Source: Diphasiastrum complanatum
Lineage: Eukaryota; Streptophyta; Lycopodiopsida; Lycopodiales; Lycopodiaceae
Length of the DNA stretch: 64,000 nt
Assembly (NCBI GenBank): GCA_029204225.1
Contig: CM055104.1
Coordinates: forward strand, 44,344,996-44,408,995
Direction of reading: 5' to 3'
The notes below the pieces were generated by a model. It was not told the origin of the DNA. It searched no databases and saw nothing but the letters and a program-made list of their open reading frames with translations. Position 1 is the first letter of the stretch; each line of letters begins with the position of its first letter. The position numbers and the translations under genes are program-made. This document shows, piece after piece, positions 38,401 to 53,400 of this stretch.

Positions 38401-41400
38401 GATAGGCGACTGTTGAAACAGCTTCTGCCCAGTATTTCTTCGGAAGAGAGGCATGGGCCAGCATGCTCTTGGCACTTTCGATGAGTGTCCGATTCTTCCG
38501 TTCAGCTACACCATTGGACTGAGGTGAGTAGCTCGTCGTGAATTGTTGTTGTATTTTGTTCGCCTTGCAGAACTCCTTACATTCGGTGGAGATAAATTCT
38601 CCCCCTCCATCTGTGCGTAGAGCTTTGATCTTCCTTTGGGTCTGATCTTCTGCAGGCGACTTGAAATGTGTGAAGAACTTGAATGCCTCTGATTTGTTCT
38701 TCAGAAAATAGGTGGCAATCGAAGTCATCAATGAAGGTTAGGAGGTATAGAGCTCCCTCTTTGGAAGCAGTTTGCATCGGGCCACATATGTCGCTATGTA
38801 CAAGATCTAGTAGGCCTTTGGAAGTGTGAACTGAGTCAGAAATGAAAGGACTTCTAGCATGCTTGCTGATTATACAGCTTTCACATGGAGAAGTTGGCTT
38901 GCTGACAGAAGGCAGATCTTGTACTAGTTTCTGATTCGACATTTGTTGAATACTATTAAAGTTCAGATGGCCTAATCTGAAATGCCAAAGCATATCAGAT
39001 GATTCGGAGGTAGAAGTGTGAAGAGCTTGACTGTTGGAAGAATAACAGTGGCTAAGTTTGTAGAGGTTGCCACTTCTTCTCCCGAAAGCTAAAACTTTCC
39101 GAAAGGACTTCTAGCATGCTTGCTGAATATGCAGCTTTTACACCGGGAAGTTGGCTTGCTGACAGAAGGTAGATCTTGTACTAGTTTCTGATTCGACATT
39201 TGTTGAATACTATTAAAGTTCAAATGGCCTAATCTGAAATGCCAAAGCATATCAGATGATTCGGAAGTAGAAGTGTGAAGAGCTTGATTGTTGGAAGAAT
39301 AACAGTGGCTAAGTTTGTAGAGGTTGCCACTTCTTCTCCCGAAAACTAAAACTTTTCGGGTTTTGTCAAGGATGGTGCAACCATTTGTATCGAATTTGAC
39401 CCTCCAACCTGAATCAGTGATTTTGCTAACTGAGAGCAGATTCTTGGTCAGATTTGGAACGTGGAGAACGTTGGACATCAACTTGACTTCACCTTTCTGA
39501 AATTCGATTCTGACTGTTCCTTCACCTTGAATCGAATGTGATGAGTTGTCTCCAAGTTGCACAACTTGAGAGTGATTGAAAGATTTATAATCTTTGAACC
39601 AGTCTTGATGGTGAGTCATGTATTGAGTTGCTCCAAAATCGAGATATCGGGAATCAATATCCCGTTGTTCTCCGAACTTGGTCATAAAGGCTGCTTCATC
39701 TTCCGCTTGCTGCTGGATCAAAAAACTGGTTGAAGCACTATGTGCTTGTTGTTGGGATTGTTAAATTTCAAAGTTCTGCAGTCCTTGATTTCATGTCCAG
39801 TTCTCTTGCAGTATCTGCAGAATAGTTTCTGCTTTGGTTGGAAAGATGAAGAGTTTGAATTCGATCCTGAGCTAGAATTCGACCTAGAGCCAAAATTCGA
39901 GCTCGAGTCAAAATTCGATCCTGACTGCATATTGCTCTTCTTTTTGGATCTGAACTTTTGATTTTTGGAATATAGAGCTTGAGGATCCGACCCTATGCCT
40001 AAGGAGATTGCAGATCTTTTGGCCTCCTGTTGTTGAAGTAATGAAACCACTCTTGAAAGGGTGATCTTCTCCCGGATCGAAATTGCTAGGACCCGATTCT
40101 CATAGGCCTCAGATTTACAGGATTCCAAAATCATACTTAATGATTAAAAGATACTGGAGTATATGCACAACATACACCTAGGAAATATAAGAATCATTTT
40201 GAAATCTTTTCCACAAGGAAATTACTGGATTCCAAGAATATTCTTCCAACCAAATTCTTAACCAGATTATGAGTTCCAAATTCTACAATCAACCAAGTAA
40301 TTTAGGGCCATTATAACATCCGCAATCACCTAGAACAACATCTAGATATTACAAAGTTCTGCCGAATTCCAACTGAATTCAGTGGTTATCCTTGATATTA
40401 GTTAGACTCTGTCATCCAATATGAGCTCAAAAACTTAGGATGTTTCTTCTTCAAGAATCTTCTATATTCTATGCACACAATTTTCATAAATGAATCCAGA
40501 TGACTCACAAATCATGTGTCTTATAAGCAATATAGATCCAAATAAACAGTTCCCGGTGAATTCTCTTCACACTGCTTATTCTACCAATTAACTTCAAATT
40601 AGGAATAATCCAATTACTCAAGTCAATTGTAACTGATTCAGAAATCTTAAATGTCTAAGTGCAGACTAATATAACACCACATTTAGATTCTCTTCCAAAC
40701 CATCATTAAGTTAATGAATTATTCTTTCCATAGAAAGAACCATTAATCTGCAAGTAACTGTTCCACACATTACTTGTTCATATGTCTATACACCTTGACC
40801 AGTTTAAGTCTACGATATAAACTCAGTGCATAGGAAACACATAGTAGATCCACAAGATTAAGATGTACATAAAGCGACATATCCAACTATGTTCCTATAC
40901 ATAAACATAGGCTATCAACTGGCAGATATCCATAATCCGCATATGTTACTCACATAATTCACTAAGAATCTTGCAACTCAGCTACAACCAAACTCTAATT
41001 CTCATGAGTAAATAACATATCTGGGAAATCTTTGAAGCGAATAATTCCACATCACAAGTTTTCCAACCATCTAACTCTTATTAACCAGATTTCTTCTACC
41101 AATCAGCCTACTTCAGATCTAAGTGTACAAACCAAGATTAGGCTAACTTATACAGACATCTTTGGACATAAAGTTAAGATTAAAGCTTTATTCCTCTGAT
41201 TCAATCCATAACAGAATGGTACTTGGTAACAATCAGTGAACCCTAATTTAATCTATACCACTACTTCCCATATTCATGAATATCTCACAGCTCAATACCC
41301 CCAATATTCCTCTAGTTCCAAATTATTCAAAATAATCACTTACAGAGTTCCTCTATTCCCACTGGATAGTTCTACCTTTATTGGATTTTTTTTCAAAAAT

Positions 41401-44400
41401 CTATGCAACTGGTTGATTCCTCAAAAGTCTTATTCCTATCTTTTCTTTACATAATTTCGATTGAAAAGTTCTCAAGAGACAACATATAAGATATCAAAGA
41501 TTCGAAAAAGTCAATAATGAGTATTCAATACTTTTACAAACCGGACTTTTTCCCGAGTGATAGAAATATTACATCTCAATAATCAACTATCAAATAGAGA
41601 TAAACATTTGGGTTCAGGAAGTCTAAATTCCACTAAATCAATTGAAAATATCAATAGATTCTGAGCTATATTTGTTAGAAGTAATAACTGATAATGTTAG
41701 TTTCCCATAGGTTACTTTGACCCAAAAGGTCTAGACTTGTGTAACCATGGATTAGGTTTATTATTTAGACCATGTTAAGTCAGTATTAGTTGAGTTGGAC
41801 CCAATTTGGTCCAGTAGTAATTCATGGGTCCAAGTAAAGTCTAATTATGTTAAGGGACCCTATCTTGACTTTTGGGGGTGCCCTATAATTAGTAGTGGCT
41901 TGGAAGGTTCTAGAACTTAGGGTTTGGAAGAGTCTAGGCCCTTGGAAGGCCTATTTATATGTACCCAGTGTCCATTTGTAATTCATTCCCTTTCAAGCAT
42001 TGCTACTACTTTCTCTCTCCTTGAGGGCGCCTAACCCTCTCCCTCTTCTTCTTGTATATGGAGATTGAATGTTAGAAGGATCTTGGCACTTTGATTTCCT
42101 ACAATATTCACCCTTGTATGGAAGTACAATTTCATATAACTATAACAGTCCTTCAGAACAAAGTTCTACACTGGAAGGAATTATATGAATCTTTGTCTTG
42201 TATTTAAGAAATTCCCTAAAAAGTAAAGGTTTAAAATAGTAGAAAAATAGATTTAAGTGTTTCCAGATTTTGTGATTCATGAGATACCTTATAGGGATCG
42301 ATCTTTATCTCATAATTTCCCAAAATACCCTTAACAAAAACCAATGGACTCTCTTAGTGTTACCATTACAACAATCACTAACCATCGGTCTACAAATAAT
42401 TCTACCCAAGAAAACCCCTTTGGAATCACTGATGTCCCATACCACCAACTTTTCCTCCAAGAATCCTTTGCATCTAGAATTGTTTTGCCCAAAAAGTCAA
42501 CAACACTATTTGGCTATCCTATACCCAGATATAGGATCATATTCACAGCCAATTCTAGGAGATACTTCTAACCATTGAAATCCCTCATGCCCCTTAAGCG
42601 ATACTCAAAGAATACCACTCCGCATTGTACCCCGGCATGGACAAGACGAAATGTATCGTTTAAGTACAATTGAAATGCCGCAAGTGTATTCATGCCCAAC
42701 CTTTTTTTATAGGTTAGAATTTCTCTTGGTTGTTACAATCATTATAAAGAAATACTCTATAACAAGAAAGAATCCAAATTACTAGATTCCTGTATGGAAC
42801 ACCTTCCATCTGCTTTACTTTGCATCCAAATCTAATTGCAAAACAGAGATGGTTCCATAAATAGATTATCAGTCTTGCCACTACCTTTTCCCTTAGATTC
42901 ATCGATTTTTTGAAAATCTAATTAACACTGGGGAAAAGGAATCCAAATTCCAGAGGCAATCTTCTTAAATGATTCCCAATTGTTATTCTCACTTGCAATT
43001 CAATATACTTCAAGAATCGAAAGTAGATTAATCAAGCTGATCAACTTAGTCAACCAATCAACTACCCCTCAGGCTTCTTCCTTTTTTCTCCCTTCCAAAA
43101 AATGGTTCAGGTTACAAAACCCCAAATTTGTACTAGGAAAAAGTTTAATTTGGTATCAGTAACTTAACAAACTAATTAACCAGACAGTTTTGACTGTTCA
43201 ATCATTAAGTGCCGCACTTAATTCCTGGCAAAACCCCTTATGGATCAGCATAGCAATTGCTCCAACTAGATTTACATTATTCTTGGTCTTTATTGATCCA
43301 TAGAAACAAGAAATGCTCCATAATTGAGAGATTCACAAAATCTTCAACTAAAAGTGAAGGGTACAGTGATCTTAACAACTGACTGATTTCAACTCAGTAA
43401 GATCATTCACTTTACAAGAGATTTCTATTGATCAATAACCAACAATTTGAACAATTCCAAAACATCCATGGTTAATTCAACTTTAACGTAAACTGGGATT
43501 TTCAAATTCCGTCCAATATGGACCTAAACTGTGAAAATCGATGTAAACATCGACTTGGCAATTTCAAGGTTACCATCACATATCGTAAGGATTTTGCAAC
43601 ATCCGGCATGCATCAGATATGACATGCAATGATTTCTAAGAAAAAAATCAAAATTTTCTACATAAATTGCCAAGAAACTGGGGAATCAACACTGGAAGTT
43701 TCGAAATCCGTTCGAAATGAACCAACTGCGAAAATTGATTAAGAAGATCGAACTACCAAATTCACAGGCACTGTCACATATCGAGATCATTTCGAAACAT
43801 CCTGCATGCAACAAGCTTGACATGCACTAACTTTTTTGAAAAAACGAAAAAAAATTCCGTGAATGGCTAGCCTGGCCACTAGAAAATCTGCTTTTTGATC
43901 TAGAATTGCTAAAAATAGCTTCATGCAAGAAATCTTCTGATCATCTACTGATTACTAATGTAACATGCATCCAAGCATGCATACAGGTCAATCCATACAC
44001 TTCCATCAACAGACAAGCACCAAACTAAATCACAAGCATGCATGCATCAGAACATTTTCAAACTTTTGCAAATTTTAGTTCAAAAATTGCCAAACTTCAG
44101 ACGGCCATAACTTTCTCTACAGGACACCAAATTGGTCGCTGTAAAGCACAATACGGAGGGAAAGTGGGTCTACAAGGCACTTGCCACATCACCATGCCAC
44201 CTAGGCTTCACACGTGCGAGCTGTAAATGACAAAAAATCAGGTAGGAGGGCGCACTTTTCCAAGGTGGTATCATCAAGAATTCATCTCCAGCCCAATAAG
44301 CATCCAATCAGAGGTTACAAGCACTCTACTAAGGTTCATGAGAGAGGCATAGAAGCTTCTATCAGGACCAGCAAGCAATCATAAGCTCAGATCATGCAAA

Positions 44401-47400
44401 AAAATGCATTTTTAGCCTCCTTCAACAAGCAAAACTTTAACATGATGGTGTCTAATGCTCAGCTATTCAAATTGGATGCATGATGGATCAAAACAGACGC
44501 AATCCATCATATCTTTAAGTTTGTGATGAGAACCAACAGGTTCAGACCCCCATTTGATAGGTATTCATGCCCAAAAATCCCCAAAAAGACATTATTTTTT
44601 GATGTTTTGAGCCCCCTAATGGTGTCCAATTCTAACCAAACTCCATGATAGCCTTAAGACAACTTCATTACAACTTTAAAAACATTCATGCAAAATAGTG
44701 GCTATGAATTTTGAGATCTACCACAAAATTTGTCCAAAAATCATCAAAAAACCATGTTTTTTGACCAATTTTGACCAAAATATGTGGGTCAAATCCACAA
44801 ATAAGTGCAATCTGATCCTAATCCCTTGAAATCCATTACATGCAACCACTACAAGTTCTGCAACCAATATGCAATCATTAGATGCAATCATTAATGACTG
44901 TAAAACATCAAGTACAATCTGGAAAACGTACTACATCAGTACCTATGATCAATTCCAAGCAAAAAACATGAATTCTAGATGAAAAATTCACTAAAACCAT
45001 CAAAACTCCCTTGATTTCCATCAAAATCTATGGAGAAAATCCATAATTATGATCTTTAGGCTGAAAGCACACCAAATTCAGAGAAGCCACCTACTTGGAG
45101 ATCAATTGCACCACCTGGAAGTAACATGCAAGGAGAAACCTCCAAAAACTGAGAAAAACAAGAAGCAGCTCCACCTTCCAATTGATGCAAATCCTTGCTC
45201 TGATACCACTATAAGAATCGCCTTATGAAGATCGGACTAGATCCTGTTGCAAAACAACCAAAAGGACACCTGTGGAGCAAAACCACCCAACCAACAGGAA
45301 ATGGCTAGTCAATACCCTAACCACTTCACCCCCATGCCATGGTGACTGAATGCAAGAGAGGAGAGGAAACCTAGCTCAAGAATCTGAAATTCCAATAGGG
45401 AGATGGGTGAGTTTCCATGGTAAGTATTTCTCTACACCAAGCAAATGCTCCTATGTCAAATTATAGGTCTGGGCCCTCATATGATTATTAATTACCTTTA
45501 AAGGCCAAGCTTGGAATGACGAGGCATAACCAATAACCATATACACTGGAGTGACCGGCTATCCATGTCAGGAATTACTCCGAATCCCACGACATAGACG
45601 TAACAGGACCTATGTCAGACAGCCCAGTAGAGTCATATTTCTCAGCCTCAGATTACCTCCTTCTCTAGGAGAAGGCGACGGGACCTTGCATCTAATGATA
45701 ATGATGATGATGATGATGATGATGACTTACCTGCTCATAGCAATTGGAGACAACGTCCCACTCATACTCATGTTGCAGCACGAGCTACTCAACCTATCAC
45801 GAGAAAACCTCATCCTCCTAGACGACGTCAACGACTACTAGTGGTCCTTCATGCTGCAGCTCATACATCTTTCTATAGCATCAGCAGGACAGGATCGGAT
45901 GATAGTGTCATACCTCATTCATGACACTTATATACTTAGCTATACAAATGCTCCCACATGTTTCATATTTCATATATCACGACGTTTACTTCAGTTCAGT
46001 TCATATTATTCAGATATGTTATTTTAGTTTATGTCTCGGAGACATTTCATAAGCTCCCACTATTACCACATACTTGACATGTACATTTACTAGTCTTATA
46101 TGCCTTTTGGCATGGAGAAGACATTAATAAAGCTTTTCTTTCTTTCTTTCTTTCTCTCTCCCCCTCTCAATGCATGTGCCATGTCGATCTTGTCAGCCAG
46201 ATAAAGTAACTGATGATTGAATTCTATCATTGTATGCCTACTTAAACGTGACATGCAGGTTGAGGCTTAAGGAAAAAGATCTCCCTCCCAAGAGTATATC
46301 ATGACGGAAAGTGAGCTCTTGAGGCAATGATTCAGGTTACTGCATCTGAATGTACTATGAGGGATTTCTCTCACATGGCTCCAATATGTTTCCCTCTCAC
46401 GAATGTATTAGGATGTAGAATGTGGCACGAGCCTTGTAGCATCTTTGATGGCCTGCCTTCATTTGGGCATCAGTTCATGGTTTGCATTACGTTATCTACT
46501 TGTCTATTGGCTTAATTGGTATTGCATGGACCCTTTTTGACATGATGTGGATCGAGAGTGATGCATGCAGTCATGAATGTGTTTGCATGGCTGTGCATTT
46601 TATTGGCCCTTAAATTTAGTGTTCCTTACTGAGCGCACAACTTGCATGCATCTACAGTTGGAAAGTTGAAGGATTGAATAATTTTTACTTTGTTTTAAAT
46701 AAGCAATCATTGGTCATTTCTTAATAATCTTTGGTTGGATATTACACCCTGATTGCAAACCTTACCAATGTTGGCAGAGAAATCAGAAAACACCAAAAAA
46801 TGGTATGGTTTGAGTTGAAAGTAAAAGGGGCATACCAAGGCTCTTGACATAGAATATGGCAAAGTATTATCCGTCTTGACATCCAATCCATGTAAACGAT
46901 CAGATAAGATATGGGCACTTGTGAATTATGAAACTGTGAATAATAGAAAACTAGTGGCATAGAGGCTGAATGTTTTTAACTGACACCGCCAACTTTTAAC
47001 ATACCATATCAGAGGTCAATGGATCCTCAAAATGAATATATAATAGAAATAAATCACAATACAAGTGGCTGCTAAGAAAACCATAGTCTTGATCACATAG
47101 ATGCTTAATGTTCTGAACCAGTGCTGCCAACTTTTGACATACCCTGTCACTCTATCAAAGGTCAGTGGATCACAATAAAAGTGCATGCTAATAAAACCAT
47201 AGTCCTAGTCATGATTCTTATGGACATCTGATGACACACAAAATTAACTCATGTTTTTATTTGAAAAGCAACAAATTCTTCTTAGCTGTCTCATTTAAAC
47301 ATTGTTTTGATCAAGGAAATAATATAATTAATAATGAAACATAAAGGCACGCACAAAATTCTGATCGAGAGTGGCTGGTGAGAATAACGGAGCTAGAAGA

Positions 47401-50400
47401 AGCCAGTAGACTGAATCTGTAATCAAAACAGCTGGTGCAGAAACCTGCCAAAAATGAAACACAAAATCAATGTTAATAACTCATATCTACAACTTTTAAG
47501 GGTATAATTGGCAAGCATGACAAATTTAACTGTAACACAACACTAGACTACAATGATGCAAATACTTTTGAAATCCCGAACTCTCTTGGATTGACACCAA
47601 AAGATAAAACAAAGAATTTCTCTTCTTGGAAGGTACAATCCTTTGCACGACAAGAAAGTCTTGAAGATGAAGCTCAAAAGGCTTGCTCCTTCTGCATAAA
47701 GTTACTGCCGTTGCAGCTTTAGCTCAAAAAACTCAATATTAGATGGTTCAAGAAAACTGGCTGCATTTTCATATGGTTTCAAAAATTTGGACATTAGTAG
47801 ATGGTTTCAGCTATTCCACAAGAAATATACAATTCCCACCAGTCTAAGAAAGGCTCCTTCTAACTCTTTCTATCGTTAATCAGTAGATCTACAAACCATT
47901 GGCATCAAAACACCATATCAAAACTGATTTCTGATATCTATTGGAAAAGCATGTCCACCATTCAACTACGGTTGAGTCAGTATTAAACTCAAAACAAAAT
48001 TGGCCATTACTTCTTTTTCCACAACCAAAAAAAAAAAATTTGCGATGCGTGTCGCAGATTGCTGACGTTCCGAATCGCGCGATCTGGAACGTTTTTGCAG
48101 CGGATCGCGATCCACTGTAACTGAGCTTATATCTATGTTTTATTCCAGAGATTTTTCCCACTTAGTTCGAAATTTCTGTATGCATTTATAGTTTTGGAGA
48201 CGTTTTTTACGCTCCCGCAGTTTTCATTATACAGACTTGACATGTACTTCGTCGTATATGCCTTTTTGCCATTTAAAAGACATTGATAAAGATCTCTCCA
48301 AATATTTCCTTCGTTCTTTACTGGACGGAGATCGCATGATTAAGTGCCTGAGGATGAGGATTATGATGATGACGACAACGAGGATGATGGCCGCTCTCAT
48401 GCTCATAGAGAACAGAGACAGAACAGTGTACCTCCCACCATCATGTTACTACCATGATTACCAGACATTCTACGCAGGGGCGTACTACTACTACTACACA
48501 CGCACGTGCTCATGCTCACAGACGACGCCGGCAGGCTCCAGTGCTTTCCCATTCTATCTTGATGGTTAATATTTCTAAGACCCTGATCATGGTCTTCAAT
48601 ACTTTCAGGCTTTCATGCAGCGTCAGGAGCTTATATTCGACAACCAACCATTGGTGTAGTAACATCCTACACCTATTCGGACCAATCTTCTACACGAGGC
48701 AGGCAGCTATGGCTAGAGTTGGGAAAGGATATTCTTCCCTTGTCCAACTAGAGAAGTTCTATTTCAAGGCCTGAACGAAGAGATTTTGCCAGTTTTGTAC
48801 TCTTGGTGAGGTTGCGACCAAGGATCACTTTATTTTCAAATGCCCCATATATTATGAGATCAAAGGGCAATTTAGAGACTCTCTGTCATGCCCACTTTTT
48901 ATATCCCGTAAGGAGGTCAGTAGGCCTACCTCGACCCGTAAATTAATTATAATGCACTCGTAGTAGCTCGGTACTTTGCCTCTATAGATGATAATGCAAT
49001 AGTATGTTGCTTCTTTGAGCTCCAAGATATAACCTGGAATTGCAAAACATCCTATCTTCCATATAATTTACCAAGCCTCAAGTACCCTTGATATATCTGA
49101 GTACTCGCCTTAGCAGCTTTTAGTGAATCTGCTTAGGCTTAGCCATAAACTGACTAACCATACTAACAACATATGCAATATATGGTCTCGTCGTAGTAGG
49201 ATAGATAGATTAAGCTTCCAACAAGCTTTCTATATAACTTCCCATCTACATCCTGATCATCCTCAACTTTAGTAAGCTTACATCCACTATCACATGGTAT
49301 AGAAATAGGCTTGCTCTCTAACATATTGAACTTTTCAAGAAGTTCAGGAGCATACTTAAGAGAAATAAATAGTCCATGTGTTACTCTCCATACCTCAATC
49401 CCAAAAAAGTATTATAGTGAGCCAAGATCTTTCATATCAAACTCTAATGAGAGATCTTTTTTAATATTTTGAATCAAAACATGATCCAAACTTGTGATAA
49501 CAAGATCATCCACATACATCACCATGATAACAATATGACTATCCTTGATTAAAACATAAAGTGTAGGCTCCGAACTACTCCTTTGAAAACCAAGCTCCTC
49601 AAAGTATGCGTCAATCCTCGTGTACCATGCCCTGGGTGCTTGCGTAAGTCCGTATAATGCCTTGTCCAACTTGCAAACCTTGTCTTCCTATCCTGCTACT
49701 ATGTACACCTCTGGCTGCTCCATGTAGACTTCCTCCTCTAGGAATCCATTTAGGAATGCACTCTTAACATCCGTTTGTTAAATATCCCATCCAAACTGAG
49801 CTGCCACTGACAAAATTTTCCTCATAGTAGTTAACTTAGCAACTGGTACAAAAGTTTCTTCATAGTCAATCCCTTCTTGTTGAGCATACCTTTTTGCAAC
49901 CTAGCCTTATGTTTGTCTATAGAACCATCCAATTTATACTTAGTTCTACAAATCCACTTGCATCCAATAGCTTTTTTACCTGTATGTAATTGAACAAGCC
50001 TCGAAGTCTTGTTCTTTATAATTTTGTTATACTCCTCATCCATCCAAATATCCTCTTTTTCAACTTCCCTAAAAGTAGATGGATCCTTAGTTTCCAACAC
50101 TATACCCATATATGCAAAGTGTGCATCCTCATCCTCATGATGATCATCATGTCGATCCTCCTATTGATCCGGATCCTCATGATGCTTTTCAAGCCTAGCA
50201 GATCTCCTAGTTCCCTGTGTACTAGACTCTCCCTATTCCAAAGTAACACTATCCTTCATAGTTTCATATTACCATCTAGAGAATCTTTCGGTATTTGATG
50301 TAGGATGCTTCCTGGCTAGTGAGGTCGGAGGTGTATAAGTACCCCATGTACTTGATCTCTCCTTCCTTTTTCCTTCCTCAAACATGGTCACTCTAGGTAC

Positions 50401-53400
50401 TTCAATTGGTGTAGGCAGTACATGTGTCAACTCATGCTCCTATAATGACTCCTCACACAAGATAGGAATTCCTCCATCTTGCTTCCTATCATAAGATATT
50501 CCTATATCTTTATGAGACCCATCCTCATCAAAGATTACATCCCTACTTATGATAAATTTCTTACTCTCCAAGTCATACAACTTGTATCCCTTCTCTTGAC
50601 TATCATATCCAAGAAATAAACACTTAGTAGGTTGAAGCCATTGAACCCAATTTGCTCCATGAATATCTGAACTGCTTCACCCCAAAACATATTCGGAAGT
50701 TTCTAACTTTTAGGCATGCTCCTTGCAATTCCCACAAGACCGATTCTTTACATGGTAGGGCTACCAAGGATGAATAAACAATATGATACAATTTGGGTGA
50801 CCGTCTTACCAAATTGGCTATGTTTATTCCGATAAAGACCACCATGATCGCTTCTGTTTGGACTTTACAGATTACTAAGTGACATTGTGAGCGATCGCGA
50901 TCCAAAGTTCATCTAGAAACATCCTTGTTATTTTGAAAATCCCAAGACAAACAGTCAAACGGAAAGAATTAATCAAAAGATGGAACAAATGCTACGAGCC
51001 TATGTATCCCAATGACAATCTCATTGGGAGAAATAGCTGCCTTTGATTGAGTTTGCCTATAATAGTAGTAAGCATTCGGCTACCGATTATAGCCCGTTTA
51101 TGCTTATGTACGAACATGAACCTAGATCACTCATTTCAGTTGAAACTTGAACAATCAAGTTTCATAAAGTAGCTGATTTCTTGCACGATATGCGAGAAAT
51201 GCTATAAATAGCATGTGAGAATGAAAATCAAGTTTCATAAGGTAGCTAATTTCTTGCACGATATGCAAGAAATGCTATAAATAGCATGTGAGAATGTCCG
51301 ATGTGCCCAAGATAGGGACAGACATTATGCTAATAAACTATCAGCTAGATACAGGGGACTCTACAAAATTCTAAAAAAGATTGGATCTCTGGCTTACTAA
51401 TTAGACCTCGCGGAAGGAGCTCAGGTACACCCGATATTTCGCGTCAGATGACTTACGAAAAATCTACATGAATGTCATCTTGGTTTTGGAGATCTATTGG
51501 ACCTAACAGAGGAATGATCAAATGTGACCCATTTTGAACCTAAAGGGATCTTGGATACCCAATCTAAACGGTTGCATAATCGTATAGCTACCAAGTATCT
51601 AGTTAGATGGAAAGGTCATACAAACGATGATGACTCTTGGGAACAAGAGGGTAGCCTAAGAAGGAACCTCCCTAGTGTTACGAGACTGTAACCGAACCGA
51701 ACCCATAGTCTTGTAACCGAACCGAACCCAACAACGTTACTAGGTGCAGCAGCTAACCACCGTAGGGCAAAGGATGGTGTGGGTCAGAGATATGCATGCA
51801 TACCAGACAATAGGTATGTGGGCCAGCATTGCCCAATCAGTCACATTCATGTTAGTTGGGAGTCGTGCAGTCCTACAGCAGCTGACTGGGACTCCTAGTG
51901 CAACAAAATCCTCATGCATGCAACATGTATGGGAAGTGTGAATTGAAACTGCCACCTACCGCATGCAAACCCACACTAGGCTAGGAGGGGCATTCTATAA
52001 GAGAATGCGTTGGCTGAATGGTACAGACTAGCTTTGCCTTTCTATGGTTATGTTGTTCCTAACACTAGCTTTAATTTTCGAGGACAAAACTTGAAAAAAG
52101 GGGTGGAAGAATGTCATGCCCACGTATGGAATAATCTCAGATTTGATATCCCGTAAGGATGTCAGTAGGCCTACCTCGACCCGTAAATTAATTATGATTA
52201 TGGGGGGTTGAGGCGCTCATGGTATTAAAGTCATAATAAATGGTTAGAGGCCTAAAACTCAAGATGGTGGACTAGTATGGAGCTTAATAGTGACTCATAG
52301 GGAAAGTGGATGAGGTGGCCCAGTTAGGCTGCTGATGTGTCCAGTGAGGTTTCACAATTCACTGCTAGTGGTGGAGGAACCTTGGAGGGTTTAAGTATAG
52401 CCATAGATCTCCCACTAGTGTAAGCTTAATCTGTTGATTGTAGCTACATGCTGCTAGTGTCGAACCTCTCTGCTATTGAGCTTAGTGTGGTCCATAGCTT
52501 GGGGGCTATATCTGTTTGATCTAGGTTTGGTTGGCTTGGTTTGTCCACCATCCGATTCCCTTTGGTTTCTATTGTTCAGTTACCTAGTCTTTGATCCTTG
52601 GTGCTTGAAACTCTCTAGTCACATCATGATCTTTTTTCACAAAATGTGGATCCATGTTGCAATCAATGCCACTCAACACACTTTGAGGTCACGTATCCAA
52701 AGATCACATACTCGACATCCACGTCAATGATAGCAAAAGCTACACACTCCGAATATACTTCCTAGGACTGCCCATATCACCTCTTTCTTTGGTAAGACAT
52801 CATGATTTTTCAACGTCATTACTATTCTAGATATGTCTTTATCTTAGAATTTTTCTCCACGCATGTACTTCATCTTATATAACGTTTTGGCATTTAAAAA
52901 ACACTAATACAACTTTCTTTCTTTCTTTCTTTCTTTCTCTTGCTCATTGTTGCCATGTGTCACCTAGAGATCATCGTTGATGGAAATGAAAGGTGAAGCC
53001 TCATTTTTTGCTCCCCGTCACTGCCATACACTGCCTAAGAAGGTATTGATATTGCTTAAATCGCTGCCCTCAGCCACTTCTTGAAACCCATTCATTGTTA
53101 CCTTCGGCCACTCCGTGCAACCCAATTATCATTACTTTCCATCGTTGCCCTCACCCGATTTCGGGAGCCCATTCATTGCTGCCTACAATGATTTCAATTG
53201 TTGTTCTAGAAGCGATACCTTCCCAATTTTTCCCAACAATTTTCATTGTTGCTCAAGTCGTGATTCACTTTTACTGACATTTTTTGGGGCCACACTCCTA
53301 AGGGGAAAACAATCCATGTCGCACTAATTTAGTACCACTTTGCTTTAAATTTATTGTGGCCCAATTATGGCTCACAAGCTAGGGCTATTGTAGGGGCCAT

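Noticed and set aside
46742-46960. A 72-codon hydrophobic minus-strand frame as an additional exon of the membrane-protein gene
   Set aside because: All family blocks between exon 4 and exon 5 are already joined in phase, and this frame does not match any of them.
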